Source: a bacterium (lineage in GTDB: Bacteria > Hydrothermota > UBA3073 > JACQXS01 > JAQTXJ01). Taken from it: a DNA stretch of 64,000 bases. Made by a program: the position numbers and the translations under genes. Positions 26,951 through 35,969 of this stretch are shown here, in pieces (positions within the stretch are counted from its first letter, which is position 1; every line of letters begins with the position of its first letter). The stretch is taken from assembly GCA_028716385.1 (NCBI GenBank), contig JAQUPX010000001.1:62001-126000 (forward strand). The letters are read 5' to 3'. The notes beneath the pieces are model-generated. The model did not search any database. It was not told the DNA's origin and was given only the letters and a program-made list of their open reading frames with translations.

Positions 26951-27241
26951 ATGAAGAAGTTAAGACCACTTGGTGATAGAGTCTTGGTCAGGCGCGTTGA
27001 GGAAAAAGAAGTCAAAAAGGGAAGCATCATTATCCCGGATACGGCAAAAGAAAAACCTCAGGAAGGGGAAATTATCGCAGTAGGACCAGGAAAACTTGAT
27101 GACAAAGGCACTCGCCATAAACCAGACATTAAAACCGGAGACCGCGTTTTATTTGGCAAATACGCAGGAACGGAAATAGAAATAGACGGGGAAGAGTGTT
27201 TAATAATGAACGAAGATGATATTTTAGCAATAATTGAATAA
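26951..27241 (+). CDS. groES: Co-chaperonin GroES
   Basis: The 96-aa protein is the heptameric lid of the GroEL chamber. It matches the family throughout: [20 protein letters not shown] at the start, a mobile loop [16 protein letters not shown], and [20 protein letters not shown] near the end. AAAGGAGG precedes the ATG by 7 nt. A TATAAT lies at 26927-26932, but no TTGACA is found at the right distance and no CIRCE inverted repeat (TTAGCACTC-type) is present, so HrcA control is not supported. groEL follows after 15 bp. Confidence 0.98.
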   Translation: MKKLRPLGDRVLVRRVEEKEVKKGSIIIPDTAKEKPQEGEIIAVGPGKLDDKGTRHKPDIKTGDRVLFGKYAGTEIEIDGEECLIMNEDDILAIIE

Positions 27242-27256
27242 CGGGGGTGATTAAAA

Positions 27257-28888
27257 ATGGCTTCAAAAGAAATAAAATACGCTGAAGAAGGACGGGCGCT
27301 TATAAAGGCCGGCGTAGATAAACTTGCAAATGCAGTCAAAGTAACATTAGGGCCGAAAGGCAGAAACGTTACTATAGAAAAAAAATGGGGCGCACCTTTA
27401 GTTACTAAAGATGGCGTTACCGTTGCAAAAGAAGTAGAATTGGAAGATAGATTTGAAAATATGGGCGCACAAATGGTTAAAGAAGTTGCTTCTAAAACTT
27501 CTGATGTAGCCGGAGACGGCACGACAACGGCTACGGTTCTTGCTCAAGCTATATTCCGTGAAGGTTTCAAGAACGTAACAGCAGGCGCAGATCCGATGGC
27601 TATAAAACGTGGCATAGAAAAGGCAACGGAAGCAGTTGTCGAAGAGCTTAAAAAACAATCTAAACCTACTAAAGGCAAAAAAGAAATTGCTCAGGTAGGG
27701 ACTATTTCAGCTAATAATGATAAAGAAATAGGCGATATGATTGCAGAAGCTATGGAAAAAGTTGGAAATGACGGAGTTATTACTATAGAAGAAGGCAAAG
27801 GAACAAAAACCGAACTCAAAATAGTGGAAGGTATGCAATTTGACAGAGGATACATATCTCCTTATTTCGTGACAGATTCGGAAAAAATGGAAACTGTTCT
27901 TGATGACTCGCATATACTCCTTTACGATAAGAAAATATCCGTAATGAAAGATTTTCTACCTGTCCTTGAAAAAGTAGCTCAAACAGGTGGGTCTCTTCTT
28001 ATTATATGTGAAGAAGTAGAAGGCGAAGCGCTCGCCACTCTCGTCGTAAACAGAATTCGTGGCACTCTTAAATGCTGTGCAGTAAAAGCTCCCGGATACG
28101 GTGACCGCAGAAAAGAAATGATGGAAGATATTGCAATTCTGACCGGCAGCAAAGTAATTTCCGAAGAAAAAGGAATGAAACTGGAAAACGTTAAGATGGA
28201 TGACCTCGGCAAGGCTTCAAAAATAAAAATAGATAAGGATAACACCACTATAGTAGAAGGAAAAGGTAAGAAAGCTGACATCCAGGCAAGAATGTCCCAG
28301 ATTAAATTGCAAATCGGAGAAACAAAATCAGATTATGATAAAGAAAAACTTCAGGAAAGGCTTGCTAGACTTTCCGGAGGCGTAGCAATAATAAATGTCG
28401 GCGCACCTACAGAACCTGAGATGAAAGAAAGAAAAGCAAGAACCGACGACGCTTTACACGCAACAAAAGCCGCAGTAGAAGAAGGGATAGTTCCCGGTGG
28501 CGGTGTTGCATACTTGAGATGTCTTCATGTTCTTGAAAAGTTAAAACTTGATAGTGATGAACAAATTGGTGTCAACATTGTCAAAAAAGCATTGGAAGAG
28601 CCAATTAGATGGATTGCAACTAATGCAGGCGAAGAAGCTTCCGTTATTGTCAACAGAATAAAAGAAACAAAAGGAAGCATGGGCTTTAACGCAGAATCAA
28701 ATACAGTCGAAGATCTTATGGAAAATGGCATTATAGACCCAACAAAAGTAACTCGTATTGCATTGCAGAACGCAGCATCCATTTCTGGATTATTGCTTAC
28801 TACTGAAGCAATGATAGCGGAAAAACCCGAAGAAGACAAGAAAATGCCACCTATGCCAGGCGGCGGCGGGTATCCACCTGAATATTAA
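27257..28888 (+). CDS. groEL: Chaperonin GroEL
   Basis: The 543-aa protein is the 60-kDa chaperonin that folds client proteins in an ATP-driven cage. Typical segments include [19 protein letters not shown], the ATPase motif [14 protein letters not shown], and [14 protein letters not shown]. The C-terminal tail is [12 protein letters not shown] rather than the usual repeated GGM. It is cotranscribed with groES and ends just before a strong terminator. Confidence 0.98.
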   Translation: MASKEIKYAEEGRALIKAGVDKLANAVKVTLGPKGRNVTIEKKWGAPLVTKDGVTVAKEVELEDRFENMGAQMVKEVASKTSDVAGDGTTTATVLAQAIFREGFKNVTAGADPMAIKRGIEKATEAVVEELKKQSKPTKGKKEIAQVGTISANNDKEIGDMIAEAMEKVGNDGVITIEEGKGTKTELKIVEGMQFDRGYISPYFVTDSEKMETVLDDSHILLYDKKISVMKDFLPVLEKVAQTGGSLLIICEEVEGEALATLVVNRIRGTLKCCAVKAPGYGDRRKEMMEDIAILTGSKVISEEKGMKLENVKMDDLGKASKIKIDKDNTTIVEGKGKKADIQARMSQIKLQIGETKSDYDKEKLQERLARLSGGVAIINVGAPTEPEMKERKARTDDALHATKAAVEEGIVPGGGVAYLRCLHVLEKLKLDSDEQIGVNIVKKALEEPIRWIATNAGEEASVIVNRIKETKGSMGFNAESNTVEDLMENGIIDPTKVTRIALQNAASISGLLLTTEAMIAEKPEEDKKMPPMPGGGGYPPEY

Positions 28889-28898
28889 AACTCTAAAA

Positions 28899-28929
28899 AC
28901 AGCGGGATTTTTATCCCGCTGTTTTTTTT
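28899..28929 (+). terminator. Rho-independent terminator of groES-groEL
   Basis: A 10-bp perfect stem (ACAGCGGGAT / ATCCCGCTGT) with a TTTT loop is followed directly by a run of T residues. It starts 11 nt after the groEL stop. It is the clearest terminator in the window. Confidence 0.93.
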
Positions 28930-28943
28930 ATTTTAAATTCCAT

Positions 28944-28973
28944 TTGACAATTGTAAAAAGTTTTAGTTAATAT
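28944..28973 (+). promoter_or_regulatory. Promoter of tRNA-Asp
   Basis: TTGACA (28944-28949) and TAATAT (28968-28973), spacer 18 bp, immediately after the groEL terminator. Confidence 0.65.
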
Positions 28974-29022
28974 TAGGTAATTGTTAAAAATAGAGTTGTA
29001 ATATAGTATGTTTTGAAATTAA

Positions 29023-29101
29023 GGGGTCGTGGTGTAGCCTGGTTTAACACATCGGCCTGTCAAGCCGAAGATCGCCGGTTCAAATCCGGTCGACCCCGCC
29101 A
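29023..29101 (+). tRNA. tRNA-Asp (anticodon GUC), CCA encoded
   Basis: The acceptor stem GGGGTCG pairs with CGACCCC (29091-29097), with discriminator G and an encoded CCA at 29099-29101. The anticodon arm CGGC-CTGTCAA-GCCG gives GTC, reading Asp codons. The T-arm is CCGGTTCAAATCCGG. Unlike tRNA-Val and tRNA-Ala nearby, the 3' CCA is present in DNA. Confidence 0.95.
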
Positions 29102-29116
29102 CTTTTTCTGCCTATA

Positions 29117-29347
29117 ATGAATATTGCAAGCGTAACAACAAAGGGGCAAATTGTTATTCCCTTCAAAATCCGCCAAAAACTTAATATCCGTAAAGGCACA
29201 AAATTATACATTGAAGAGCGGGATAACGAAATCATCCTGAAACCCATTACAATTACATATTTCGATAAATTAGCAGGGAGTTTACAAACAAACGGAAAAC
29301 TGACAAAAACGCTCCTTGAAAAACGGGGAAAAGAAAAAGAAGCCTAA
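29117..29347 (+). CDS. AbrB/SpoVT-type antitoxin
   Basis: This 76-aa protein has the swapped-hairpin AbrB DNA-binding pattern at its N-terminus (VTTKGQIVIPFKIRQKLNI, KGTKLYIEE, EIILKPI), followed by a short acidic/basic tail that would bind the toxin. It sits 3 bp before a PIN-domain gene, the usual VapB-VapC order. Such antitoxins neutralise the toxin and repress their own operon. The pair lies just downstream of tRNA-Asp, a common site for acquired modules. Confidence 0.88.
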   Translation: MNIASVTTKGQIVIPFKIRQKLNIRKGTKLYIEERDNEIILKPITITYFDKLAGSLQTNGKLTKTLLEKRGKEKEA

Positions 29348-29350
29348 TAT

Positions 29351-29749
29351 ATGCCTAAAATACTTGATACACATAGCCTTTTAGTGTTTTTTGAAAAAGA
29401 TGTCGGTTTTGACAAAGTCAAATCCTTGCTCGTAGAAGCCGCACAAAAAGGAGAAAACCTACTCTTGTCTTCTATAAGTTTTGGTGAAATTTGCAATATC
29501 GTTTCTCGAGAATGTGGACAAGAAAAAGCAAATGAAATTGAAAACATAATCAAAACTTTACCTATTGAAATAGTTGATATAACTACACCCCTCTCAACAG
29601 AAGCCTTCCGCATAAAAGACATCTATAAGCTATCCTATCCAAATTGTTTTCCCGCCGCTCTTGCCAAACTTCAAAAGGGAGAACTCGTAACCGGAGACAA
29701 AGAATTCAAAAAAACAGAACGTGAGTTAAAAATCGAATGGATAAATTGA
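29351..29749 (+). CDS. PIN-domain toxin (VapC family)
   Basis: This 132-aa protein has the PIN nuclease fold pattern, with acidic residues D6 (ILDTHSLL), E46 (FGEI) and D116 (VTGDKEF). PIN toxins cut RNA with a Mg-bound acidic cluster. The third usual Asp, found in a YADAF-type motif, is replaced here by N98 (SYPNCFPAALA). The substitution may reduce activity or metal binding, so this could be an attenuated toxin. Its partner AbrB gene is directly upstream. Confidence 0.87.
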   Translation: MPKILDTHSLLVFFEKDVGFDKVKSLLVEAAQKGENLLLSSISFGEICNIVSRECGQEKANEIENIIKTLPIEIVDITTPLSTEAFRIKDIYKLSYPNCFPAALAKLQKGELVTGDKEFKKTERELKIEWIN

Positions 29750-29769
29750 ATTATTGTCAATATTAGTAA

Positions 29770-30870
29770 GTGCCTTTCAATCAAATGCTTCCGGAAAAAG
29801 AAATAGAAACTATACTGAAATTATCTACTATAAAAAATTTAAGCAACTCAACATTAAGGGAAATTATCCTCAGGTTCAAACCAATCTCTGCCTTTTGGGG
29901 CGCTCCATTAGAAGAACTCGTCAAGATTGGAGATGAAAACTTTATATCTACCCTAAAAAATACTAAAACTCTCTCGGTAGATGCTCAAATAAAACTCCTA
30001 AAAACATTAAACATCCATATAGTAACCACTCAAAGTGCCGAATATCCTGCGAACTTAAAAGAATTGCCCGATACTCCGCCAATACTCTATATGCGAGGGG
30101 AAGTGTTAGATACGGATACTCGATCAATCGCAATAATAGGGTCGAGAACACCTACCCATTACGGCAAGCTTGTTACGGAAACATTTACACAAGAATTTGT
30201 AATGGCAGGAATAACTGTCGTTTCCGGGTTGGCGAGAGGAATCGACACTTATGCTCATCGAGAAACATTAGCTCTAAAAGGGAGAACGATTGCGGTAATC
30301 GGTTCCGGCATAGACATAATATATCCCCCGGAAAACCGTGAACTTTTCAATAAGATTTATGAGAGCGGGGCAGTTATTTCTGAATTTCCTCTGGGGACTC
30401 AACCATGGGCAGGAAATTTCCCGGCACGGAATAGAATAATATCCGGCTTATCTAAAGCAATAGTAGTAATAGAGGCTAGTTTAAAAAGCGGGGTTTTTTC
30501 AACGGTAGAATGGGCACTCAAACAGGGAAAAGAAGTTTTTGCCGTACCCGGAAACATAACTTCCGAAAACAGCAAAGGCACAAATAAGCTCATTAAAGAT
30601 GGAGCGATACCGGTTACTTCCGCAAAAGATGTGCTTGAATATTTAGGCATTTTACCAATAATCTCTGATACGGACAAAAAAACAATAACGCTAACGGAAG
30701 AAGAAAATACACTGTTTAACATATTGGACTATGAGCCTATTCATCTTGATAAATTAGCAATAACGCTTAATTTGCCTGTTCAAAAAGTTTTATCCTTACT
30801 GCTTAATTTGGAATTAAAAGGAATAGTAAGGCAAATGCCGGGTAGAAATTTTGCAAAAAACAAATATTAA
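29770..30870 (+). CDS. dprA: DNA-processing protein DprA
   Basis: DprA (Smf) loads RecA on incoming single-stranded DNA in natural transformation. The Rossmann-like core is clear: IAIIGSRTPTHYGKLVTE, VSGLARGIDTYAHRETL, IAVIGSGIDIIYPPENREL, EFPLGTQPWAGNFPARNRII and VFAVPGNI. Residues ~300-366 form a C-terminal winged-helix region. The frame opens with GTG at 29770; an ATG at 29785 (MLPEKEIETI) is an equally likely start and neither has a good Shine-Dalgarno. The 3' end overlaps the convergent methyltransferase gene by 4 bp. Confidence 0.95.
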   Translation: MPFNQMLPEKEIETILKLSTIKNLSNSTLREIILRFKPISAFWGAPLEELVKIGDENFISTLKNTKTLSVDAQIKLLKTLNIHIVTTQSAEYPANLKELPDTPPILYMRGEVLDTDTRSIAIIGSRTPTHYGKLVTETFTQEFVMAGITVVSGLARGIDTYAHRETLALKGRTIAVIGSGIDIIYPPENRELFNKIYESGAVISEFPLGTQPWAGNFPARNRIISGLSKAIVVIEASLKSGVFSTVEWALKQGKEVFAVPGNITSENSKGTNKLIKDGAIPVTSAKDVLEYLGILPIISDTDKKTITLTEEENTLFNILDYEPIHLDKLAITLNLPVQKVLSLLLNLELKGIVRQMPGRNFAKNKY

Positions 30871-31637
30871 ACAGGACTAAAAACAGAAATTACATCTCCG
30901 GGGAAATGAACGTATTCTTTTGATTGGCTGATTAATCGCATCCCGTTTTTCTCAACTAAATAAGCAAAAAACTCTTTAGTCATATCGGAACGTTGCCCGT
31001 CTTCTCTTCCCCCAACACCGGAATGATGAATTATGGCAACCCCATCTTTTTTTATAATCTTTTTAAAATATCGTAAAAGATAATCCATATCCGTAGGATT
31101 TATATGCACAAAAACATCATACGACCATATAAAATCAATACTGTTTTCTTTTATAAAATTTAGATGTCGTCCATCATATAAACAATATTCTATGTTTTTA
31201 CAATGTTTAAATCTATCTTTACATACAGATAGACATTTTTCTGAAATATCCACTAAAAACAATTTGTTTGCAAGCGGCTGCAATACTTCGGTCCACCTTC
31301 CGCCTCCGGGACCTATTTCCAAAAATGTACCCTTGTTTTTTGTATACGGCATAATCATTTTTGTAATCAATTCTTTTTTCCATTTTTCGTCAATAGTCCA
31401 TTCTTCTCCTTTTTCCGACCAATCCCATCTATTCCACGCAGAGATGTTTTGCGCCCTTGTAAATTTTTGTGCGTTTAACGTCCAGTCACCCACAATATAA
31501 TTCTTTTGCTCAATTTTAATTAACAGCTTGCATAATTTATTGTCCCATCTTTTCCCTATACAATAAAACACATACCTAAAAGTCCATAATACACCTTTTT
31601 CTTTTAAATACTTAAAAAACTTTAAAAATCTGTTCAT
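30867..31637 (-). CDS. Class I SAM-dependent methyltransferase
   Basis: The 256-aa protein contains the SAM-binding motif I FLEIGPGGGRWTEVL, a following acidic strand end LFLVDISEKCL, and motif IV-like IDFIWSYDVFVHI, typical of the Methyltransf_11/25 group. The N-terminal ~90 residues are basic and aromatic and may bind the substrate. An AGGA lies 8 nt before the ATG. The substrate cannot be inferred. It is the last gene of the long minus-strand envelope run. Confidence 0.85.
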   Translation of the reverse strand: MNRFLKFFKYLKEKGVLWTFRYVFYCIGKRWDNKLCKLLIKIEQKNYIVGDWTLNAQKFTRAQNISAWNRWDWSEKGEEWTIDEKWKKELITKMIMPYTKNKGTFLEIGPGGGRWTEVLQPLANKLFLVDISEKCLSVCKDRFKHCKNIEYCLYDGRHLNFIKENSIDFIWSYDVFVHINPTDMDYLLRYFKKIIKKDGVAIIHHSGVGGREDGQRSDMTKEFFAYLVEKNGMRLISQSKEYVHFPGDVISVFSPV

Positions 31638-31698
31638 AAAAAAATCCTAGTATGTTATCACCGCAAAACGTTTTTGTCTGCTTTTAACCGCCTTAATA

Positions 31699-32667
31699 TT
31701 ACTTATGTTTTACAAGAGTTAGCAGTTTATTTGCTTCCGATTTTAACTTTTTCATCCCTTTCACATACGGAAGTTTTAGCACTTCCTCGCATTGGACTTT
31801 ACATTCTTCCTTTTCTCCAAGTCTAAAACAAATCTTCGCAAGTTCAACTCTACAGTATCCAATATTATAGAACGTATTTGGTTGACTTGCAAGAGTGAGT
31901 TCGAGCAATTTCTCATACTCGGCTTTGGCTTCTTTTAACTCCCCTGCTTTACAATAGGCCTTTACTCTTGTCCAACGAAAAACCTTGGAACGCGGGAAAC
32001 TATCTATAAGAGGAGTTATAATTTCTATAGATTCTTTATACCTCTTTTCTTCTATAAGAAAAGATGCGTAAGCAGCCACAGACGCATATCCAAAATACTT
32101 ACTTTTAACACAGGCAAGCTTAACGTCTTTTTCCCAACTTGATTTTCCTCCCCACGGGGCCAGAGAAGCTACTCTATACTTAAAATAATTATATCCGCTA
32201 ACTCCAACGTATGCATCAAACAAACAAGAATCCATTTTTATCGCTTTTGTTAATTCGTCGACCCCTTTTATAGCATCTTGCGCTGCGGAAAGTATGTTTT
32301 TATTTACTGCCTTATAGAATGCACACAACCCATAAGTTCCACCCAACCAGAGATGTGGCAGCCCTGAAGTATCAGCCATCTTGATTTCTTTATTCGAAAG
32401 TTTTATTGTTGTATCGCAATATGAAAACAACTCTTTAACCAACGTATCCGTGGAAAAATCACTCATATAAAGAGCAAGTAAATCGGCAATCATAAAATAA
32501 GGAGCGGGATTTTGGGGTTCAAGGGTTATGGCTTCATTGAATCTGTTCCGCGCTTCCTGATAATTTTCTTCATAAATAAAATAACTACCCTGTATAAGCA
32601 AAGAATCTACTTTTGAATATTTCATTTCGGAACAGAATTGAGATATAATAAAAAAATAAATTATCAT
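31699..32667 (-). CDS. TPR-like repeat protein of unknown function
   Basis: This 322-aa protein opens with a short hydrophobic stretch (MIIYFFIISQF) and then helical TPR-like units: SYFIYEENYQEARNRFNEAI, a middle region around IKGVDELTKAI, and FYNIGYCRVELAKICFRLG. It may be exported or anchored at the membrane. The gene starts just after a copy of the hairpin element described at 33180, without a normal ribosome-binding site. Function unknown. Confidence 0.65.
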   Translation of the reverse strand: MIIYFFIISQFCSEMKYSKVDSLLIQGSYFIYEENYQEARNRFNEAITLEPQNPAPYFMIADLLALYMSDFSTDTLVKELFSYCDTTIKLSNKEIKMADTSGLPHLWLGGTYGLCAFYKAVNKNILSAAQDAIKGVDELTKAIKMDSCLFDAYVGVSGYNYFKYRVASLAPWGGKSSWEKDVKLACVKSKYFGYASVAAYASFLIEEKRYKESIEIITPLIDSFPRSKVFRWTRVKAYCKAGELKEAKAEYEKLLELTLASQPNTFYNIGYCRVELAKICFRLGEKEECKVQCEEVLKLPYVKGMKKLKSEANKLLTLVKHK

Positions 32668-32704
32668 AAAACTGGATGCCCCTTTTTTACAAAGCTCAAC
32701 TAAT
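32665..32704 (-). repeat. Intergenic hairpin element, degenerate copy
   Basis: On the minus strand it reads AATTAGTTGAGCTTTGTAAA, then GGGGCATCCAGTTTT directly before the ATG of the TPR gene. It matches the start and end of the elements at 33180-33232 and 37013-37088 but lacks the second stem arm. Confidence 0.55.
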
Positions 32705-32743
32705 TAGAACAACTCTATTTCCTGCTCAATGCAGGCCCCCCAA

Positions 32744-33181
32744 CTAATCATCTTTTGTCTGTTTTTGTATTCGTAATTTTTTTCTAATATCCGGCAATGA
32801 TTCGTACAAATATTTGCCAGGACATAATGTATCAGCCAATGAAAAATCTTTATGCCCTAATATCTGTAATTCTCCAAATTTTCTAAAAAGCTTGTTTAGA
32901 AGCGTAATTAAGGTTTTTATTTGTATTTTATTTGGGCAAGTTTCCTCAAAGTTCCCACAAACACATATACCAATAGATTCTGCATTGTCTCCCTTTACGT
33001 GTGCTCCCTGTGTATTTATATCTCTTCCTTTACGGATTTCACCGTTTTTTTCTATTACAAAATGATATCCAATATCATCAAACCCTCTTTGAATATGTAG
33101 TTCCCGTATAGCTTCAAGCCCAACATCCGGAGACAAAGCAGAATGATGAATATAAACTTTTATTATTTTTCTTTTGTCCAT
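32744..33181 (-). CDS. N-acetylmuramoyl-L-alanine amidase (Amidase_2 type)
   Basis: A compact 145-aa zinc amidase related to T7 lysozyme/PGRP, which cuts the amide bond between MurNAc and the stem peptide. Visible elements are VYIHHSAL (H12/H13), DDIGYHFVIEKNGEI, GAHVKG, ESIGICVCGNF, and ILGHKDF with H110 and TLCPGKY with C120, the expected zinc ligands. There is no signal peptide, so export is unclear; it may be a cytoplasmic recycling enzyme or a phage-derived lysin. It starts after a copy of the intergenic hairpin element and lacks a normal Shine-Dalgarno close to the ATG. Confidence 0.88.
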   Translation of the reverse strand: MDKRKIIKVYIHHSALSPDVGLEAIRELHIQRGFDDIGYHFVIEKNGEIRKGRDINTQGAHVKGDNAESIGICVCGNFEETCPNKIQIKTLITLLNKLFRKFGELQILGHKDFSLADTLCPGKYLYESLPDIRKKLRIQKQTKDD

Positions 33182-33232
33182 AAAAACCGGATAAGTTGAA
33201 CTAAAGCTCCTTTGTCACAAAGTTCAACTAAT
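33180..33232 (-). repeat. Intergenic hairpin element upstream of the amidase gene
   Basis: On the minus strand the arms TTAGTTGAAC and GTTCAACT flank a centre containing AAGGAGC, followed by TATCCGGTTTTT and the ATG. The same terminal sequences occur upstream of lpxD (37013-37088). A further related TTAGTTAGCG half-unit is seen at about 33265-33280. Confidence 0.65.
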
Positions 33233-33291
33233 TGGAGCAAATATCCTTCATCGGGAACGCTAACTAATCCGCCATAATACGACTTGTCTAA

Positions 33292-34350
33292 TTACTTATC
33301 TGCTTTTTTATGCTTTGAGTCTGAAATAGAACGGCTAAAAGAAATATGATTTACAACTCCAAGGGCTCCCATAGGTACTACAGCATAATCGAACATAAAT
33401 ACTTTTGTTTTAATTCCTATTCCAAAAGTTAACCCCGTAATCACTTCTTTTAATGAACCAGTTCCCGTGTCTAACTCTTTACCTGAAGAATTATAACCAC
33501 TTCTAATTATAAAGGAAGGAGTTGCATACCATTCTATTCCAACTGTCTTAACTATTCGCGATACCAATGATGTTGGATTTGCAGTATCATTATCCGGAAT
33601 TGGCAATTTAACCTGTGCAGAAAGTAATGCTGTTTTATTAAATAACAAATAGCTACCTCCGAGCGAAGCAGAAAATGGCAATTTTTCACTTGCTGTATCA
33701 AATTTGCTTGTTTGCACTCCCACATTGTGCAAGACAGCCCCTACCGTAAGTCCTTCATACTTTTTTATCGTAATCAATCCTCCGGCATCAATTGCCACGG
33801 CTGTGCCTGTGTAACCTGCAAGGTTATAATAAATTGCTTTCGCGCTTACACCAACGGATTTCCCCTCCATAGCTCTTGAGTATCCAATTGTTGCCACCAT
33901 ATTCTGGGCACCAAAAGTCCCCCATGAAGCGATATCTTTAACATCATACCCTTCAAAAGAATCATACCCTTTAAAAGTACCATAATTTAAATACTTTATG
34001 CCGATGCCTATGGTCCCTTTATATTTTGGCATTGCAAAGGCCCCATAGCCTTCTTGAGTTCCCTCAAGATAACGGGCATATGCAAAACCAAATGTTTTTG
34101 GCGTTATTTGTAAAGCAGCAGGATTAGTAAAAATAGCAGATACTTCTCCCGTTACACCAAAATCACATCCGGCAATGCCTGCGTATTTAGCCCCACTTGG
34201 ATAAGTTAGAAAATCAAATCCGGCCATGTCTCCACCCCTTACTATTGAAGAATAAAAGAGTATGAGTATGCCTATTGCCATCGTAACGGGATGTTTCATA
34301 ATATACTTTTTCATGTTTCCCCCTTTCGCCGCCTTAGCGGGATGTTTCAT
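33292..34350 (-). CDS. PorV/PorQ-family outer membrane protein
   Basis: This 352-aa barrel has an N-terminal hydrophobic segment and the family's opening pattern (FDFLTYPSGAKYAGIAGCD, then VSAIFTNPAAL). Many glycine/aromatic alternating strands follow (IGIGIKYLNYGTFKGYD, VSAKAIYYNLAGYTG). In Bacteroidota PorV carries cargo from the type IX translocon to the surface-attachment complex, and PorQ is a relative. The ten sorting-domain proteins in this window are its logical clients. A likely signal peptide starts at the internal MKKYIMKHPVTM, so the first eleven residues of the open frame may not be translated. It follows a mini sorting-domain gene directly. Confidence 0.85.
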   Translation of the reverse strand: MKHPAKAAKGGNMKKYIMKHPVTMAIGILILFYSSIVRGGDMAGFDFLTYPSGAKYAGIAGCDFGVTGEVSAIFTNPAALQITPKTFGFAYARYLEGTQEGYGAFAMPKYKGTIGIGIKYLNYGTFKGYDSFEGYDVKDIASWGTFGAQNMVATIGYSRAMEGKSVGVSAKAIYYNLAGYTGTAVAIDAGGLITIKKYEGLTVGAVLHNVGVQTSKFDTASEKLPFSASLGGSYLLFNKTALLSAQVKLPIPDNDTANPTSLVSRIVKTVGIEWYATPSFIIRSGYNSSGKELDTGTGSLKEVITGLTFGIGIKTKVFMFDYAVVPMGALGVVNHISFSRSISDSKHKKADK

Positions 34351-34746
34351 TTACCACATTTTTACCATCTTTTTGGCTATTCTAAAATCTTTTGTTTCTA
34401 TCTGGTAGAAATAAACGCCATTTGACAGTTTATTTTTTGAGCATAAACTTACTGCGTGCCAACCTTTATCCTGTTCTTTGTCCAACGCTGTTTTAACTAT
34501 TTCGCCTTTTAAATTATAAACTTTTAATATAACTTTCTTTCTTTCGGGAATATAATAAATAATTTTTGTGCTCTTAACAAAAGGATTTGGGGAATTCTGC
34601 AAAAGAATATAAGCTTTTGTATCATATTTCCCAATAAACCCTAAAGCTGTAGTATCGCAAACCTCCTCAACGCCTACTCCATAAGCTTTTATCCCTGCCA
34701 TACATATTAACAAACAGACCAAGCGTAACGTTATGTTCTTTGACAT
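34351..34746 (-). CDS. Small secreted protein consisting mainly of a T9SS-type sorting domain
   Basis: This 131-aa protein has a signal peptide (LRLVCLLICMAGIKAYG), a ~25-residue spacer and then only the sorting-type domain: NSPNPFVKSTKIIYYI, VILKVYNLKGEIVKTA, SNGVYFYQIE and the end AKKMVKMW. There is no cargo domain. Its stop directly abuts the PorV-like gene, and fabZ lies 3 bp upstream, so it is inside the envelope operon. It could be a dedicated partner of the translocon or attachment machinery, or a remnant of a larger cargo. Confidence 0.75.
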   Translation of the reverse strand: MSKNITLRLVCLLICMAGIKAYGVGVEEVCDTTALGFIGKYDTKAYILLQNSPNPFVKSTKIIYYIPERKKVILKVYNLKGEIVKTALDKEQDKGWHAVSLCSKNKLSNGVYFYQIETKDFRIAKKMVKMW

Positions 34747-34749
34747 AAA

Positions 34750-35181
34750 TTATTTATCCATTACTTTTGCCGTAAACTCACCTTCTGCAACAAGAACATC
34801 TTTTACGTAAGCTTTTGCCGACATAATGCAAAGCCCTTCTCTGTATTTAAGCAACTCCAGTTCACTTCTTAAAACATCTCCGGGTAAAACCGGATGTCGA
34901 AATCTAACCTTATCAATTCTCAAGAAATATACAACTTTATTTAATTTTTCCTTAACTCTATGTAAGAGCAAAAACCCACCAACTTGTGCCATAGATTCAA
35001 CAATCAATACGCCAGGCATTATTGGATGCTCCGGGTAATGACCAACAAAAAAAGGCTCATTTATGGTGACGCACTTTTCGCCTATAACAGAATTGTCGTC
35101 TAAAGCAACTATTTTATCCACAAGTAGCATAGGGTACCTATGTGGCAATATTTTTAAAATATCTCTTATGTCAAAGTGCAT
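34750..35181 (-). CDS. fabZ: 3-hydroxyacyl-ACP dehydratase FabZ
   Basis: FabZ dehydrates 3-hydroxyacyl-ACP in fatty-acid elongation. The hot-dog fold core has catalytic H48 and E62 in GHYPEHPIMPGVLIVESMAQ, preceded by LPHRYPMLLVDKI. The length of 143 aa is normal. The gene overlaps lpxC by 16 bp; in many FCB bacteria lpxC and fabZ are fused, here they are separate but overlapping. The shared 3-hydroxyacyl-ACP pool is split between this enzyme and lipid A synthesis. Confidence 0.97.
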   Translation of the reverse strand: MHFDIRDILKILPHRYPMLLVDKIVALDDNSVIGEKCVTINEPFFVGHYPEHPIMPGVLIVESMAQVGGFLLLHRVKEKLNKVVYFLRIDKVRFRHPVLPGDVLRSELELLKYREGLCIMSAKAYVKDVLVAEGEFTAKVMDK

Positions 35182-35969
35182 TTCAACCTCCTTGCGAGTT
35201 CACAATTTAAACTATGCCCTGATTTTATTCCAAATATCCAACATTTAAGGCTTACTCCTGCCAGGGCGATATCTCCAATAATGTCAAGCATCTTATGTCT
35301 AACCGGCTCATCCGGAAACCTAAGCCCATTTAATGCTCCATTTTCATCCATTATTAAAGCATTTTCCATGCTTCCCCCCTGAATAAGTCCTTGTTTTTTT
35401 AGCTTCTCTACCCATCCTGTAAACGTATATGTACGCGATGGCGCGATTTCGTTTAAATATACTTCCGGAGATATGACAAGGCTTTTATATTGAGGCGTAA
35501 ACCCCGGATAATTATATTCTGCAACAAAAGATATTTTTAATTCCTCCGCGGGAGATAACAATATCGCAGAGTCTTTTGATGTTATAAAAATAGGTTCTGT
35601 AGGTTTAAACACTTTTTTAGCACTGGCTTGTTTTTCTATTTCTATGGATTCAACAAAAGCCTTGCCGCTACCGTCCATTGCCGGTATTTCCTTGCCTTCT
35701 TTCAATTCTATAATTGCATTGGTTATTCCCATACCATAAAGAGTAGATAAGATATGTTCACAACTTTTAATTTCTATATTATTGTGTTTTAAATTTACTC
35801 CGTGAACAGTATCGTAAACATAGTCTATGCTTGCAGGAATGCTATCCCCGTTACTGCTAAATACTATACCGTTATTTTCAGGCGCAGGATTTACAATCAT
35901 TTTGCTATATGTACCCGTATGTATTCCTATGCCTTCAAAAGAAATAGCCTTTTTTATTGTTGTTTGCAT
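35166..35969 (-). CDS. lpxC: UDP-3-O-acyl-N-acetylglucosamine deacetylase
   Basis: LpxC catalyses the committed step of lipid A synthesis. Zinc ligands are visible at H72 (CEHILSTLYGM), H225 and D229 (VRHKMLDIIGD), with the catalytic His H252 (SGHSLN). Other hallmarks are GIGIHTG, PAMDGSGKAF, APSRTYTF and GGSMENALI. At 267 aa it is slightly shorter than E. coli LpxC, ending soon after the last motif. It overlaps lpxD and fabZ by 16 bp each, indicating coupled translation. Confidence 0.96.
   Translation of the reverse strand: MQTTIKKAISFEGIGIHTGTYSKMIVNPAPENNGIVFSSNGDSIPASIDYVYDTVHGVNLKHNNIEIKSCEHILSTLYGMGITNAIIELKEGKEIPAMDGSGKAFVESIEIEKQASAKKVFKPTEPIFITSKDSAILLSPAEELKISFVAEYNYPGFTPQYKSLVISPEVYLNEIAPSRTYTFTGWVEKLKKQGLIQGGSMENALIMDENGALNGLRFPDEPVRHKMLDIIGDIALAGVSLKCWIFGIKSGHSLNCELARRLKCTLT

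Noticed and set aside
32744..33181. Amidase as sign of a phage lysis module
   Set aside because: No holin or other phage gene is near; it lies within the envelope gene run and is more simply a cellular enzyme.
35166..35181. Frameshift separating a fused LpxC-FabZ
   Set aside because: The two genes overlap by 16 bp, each with complete motifs and its own start; lpxD/lpxC overlap in the same way, so this is normal gene packing.
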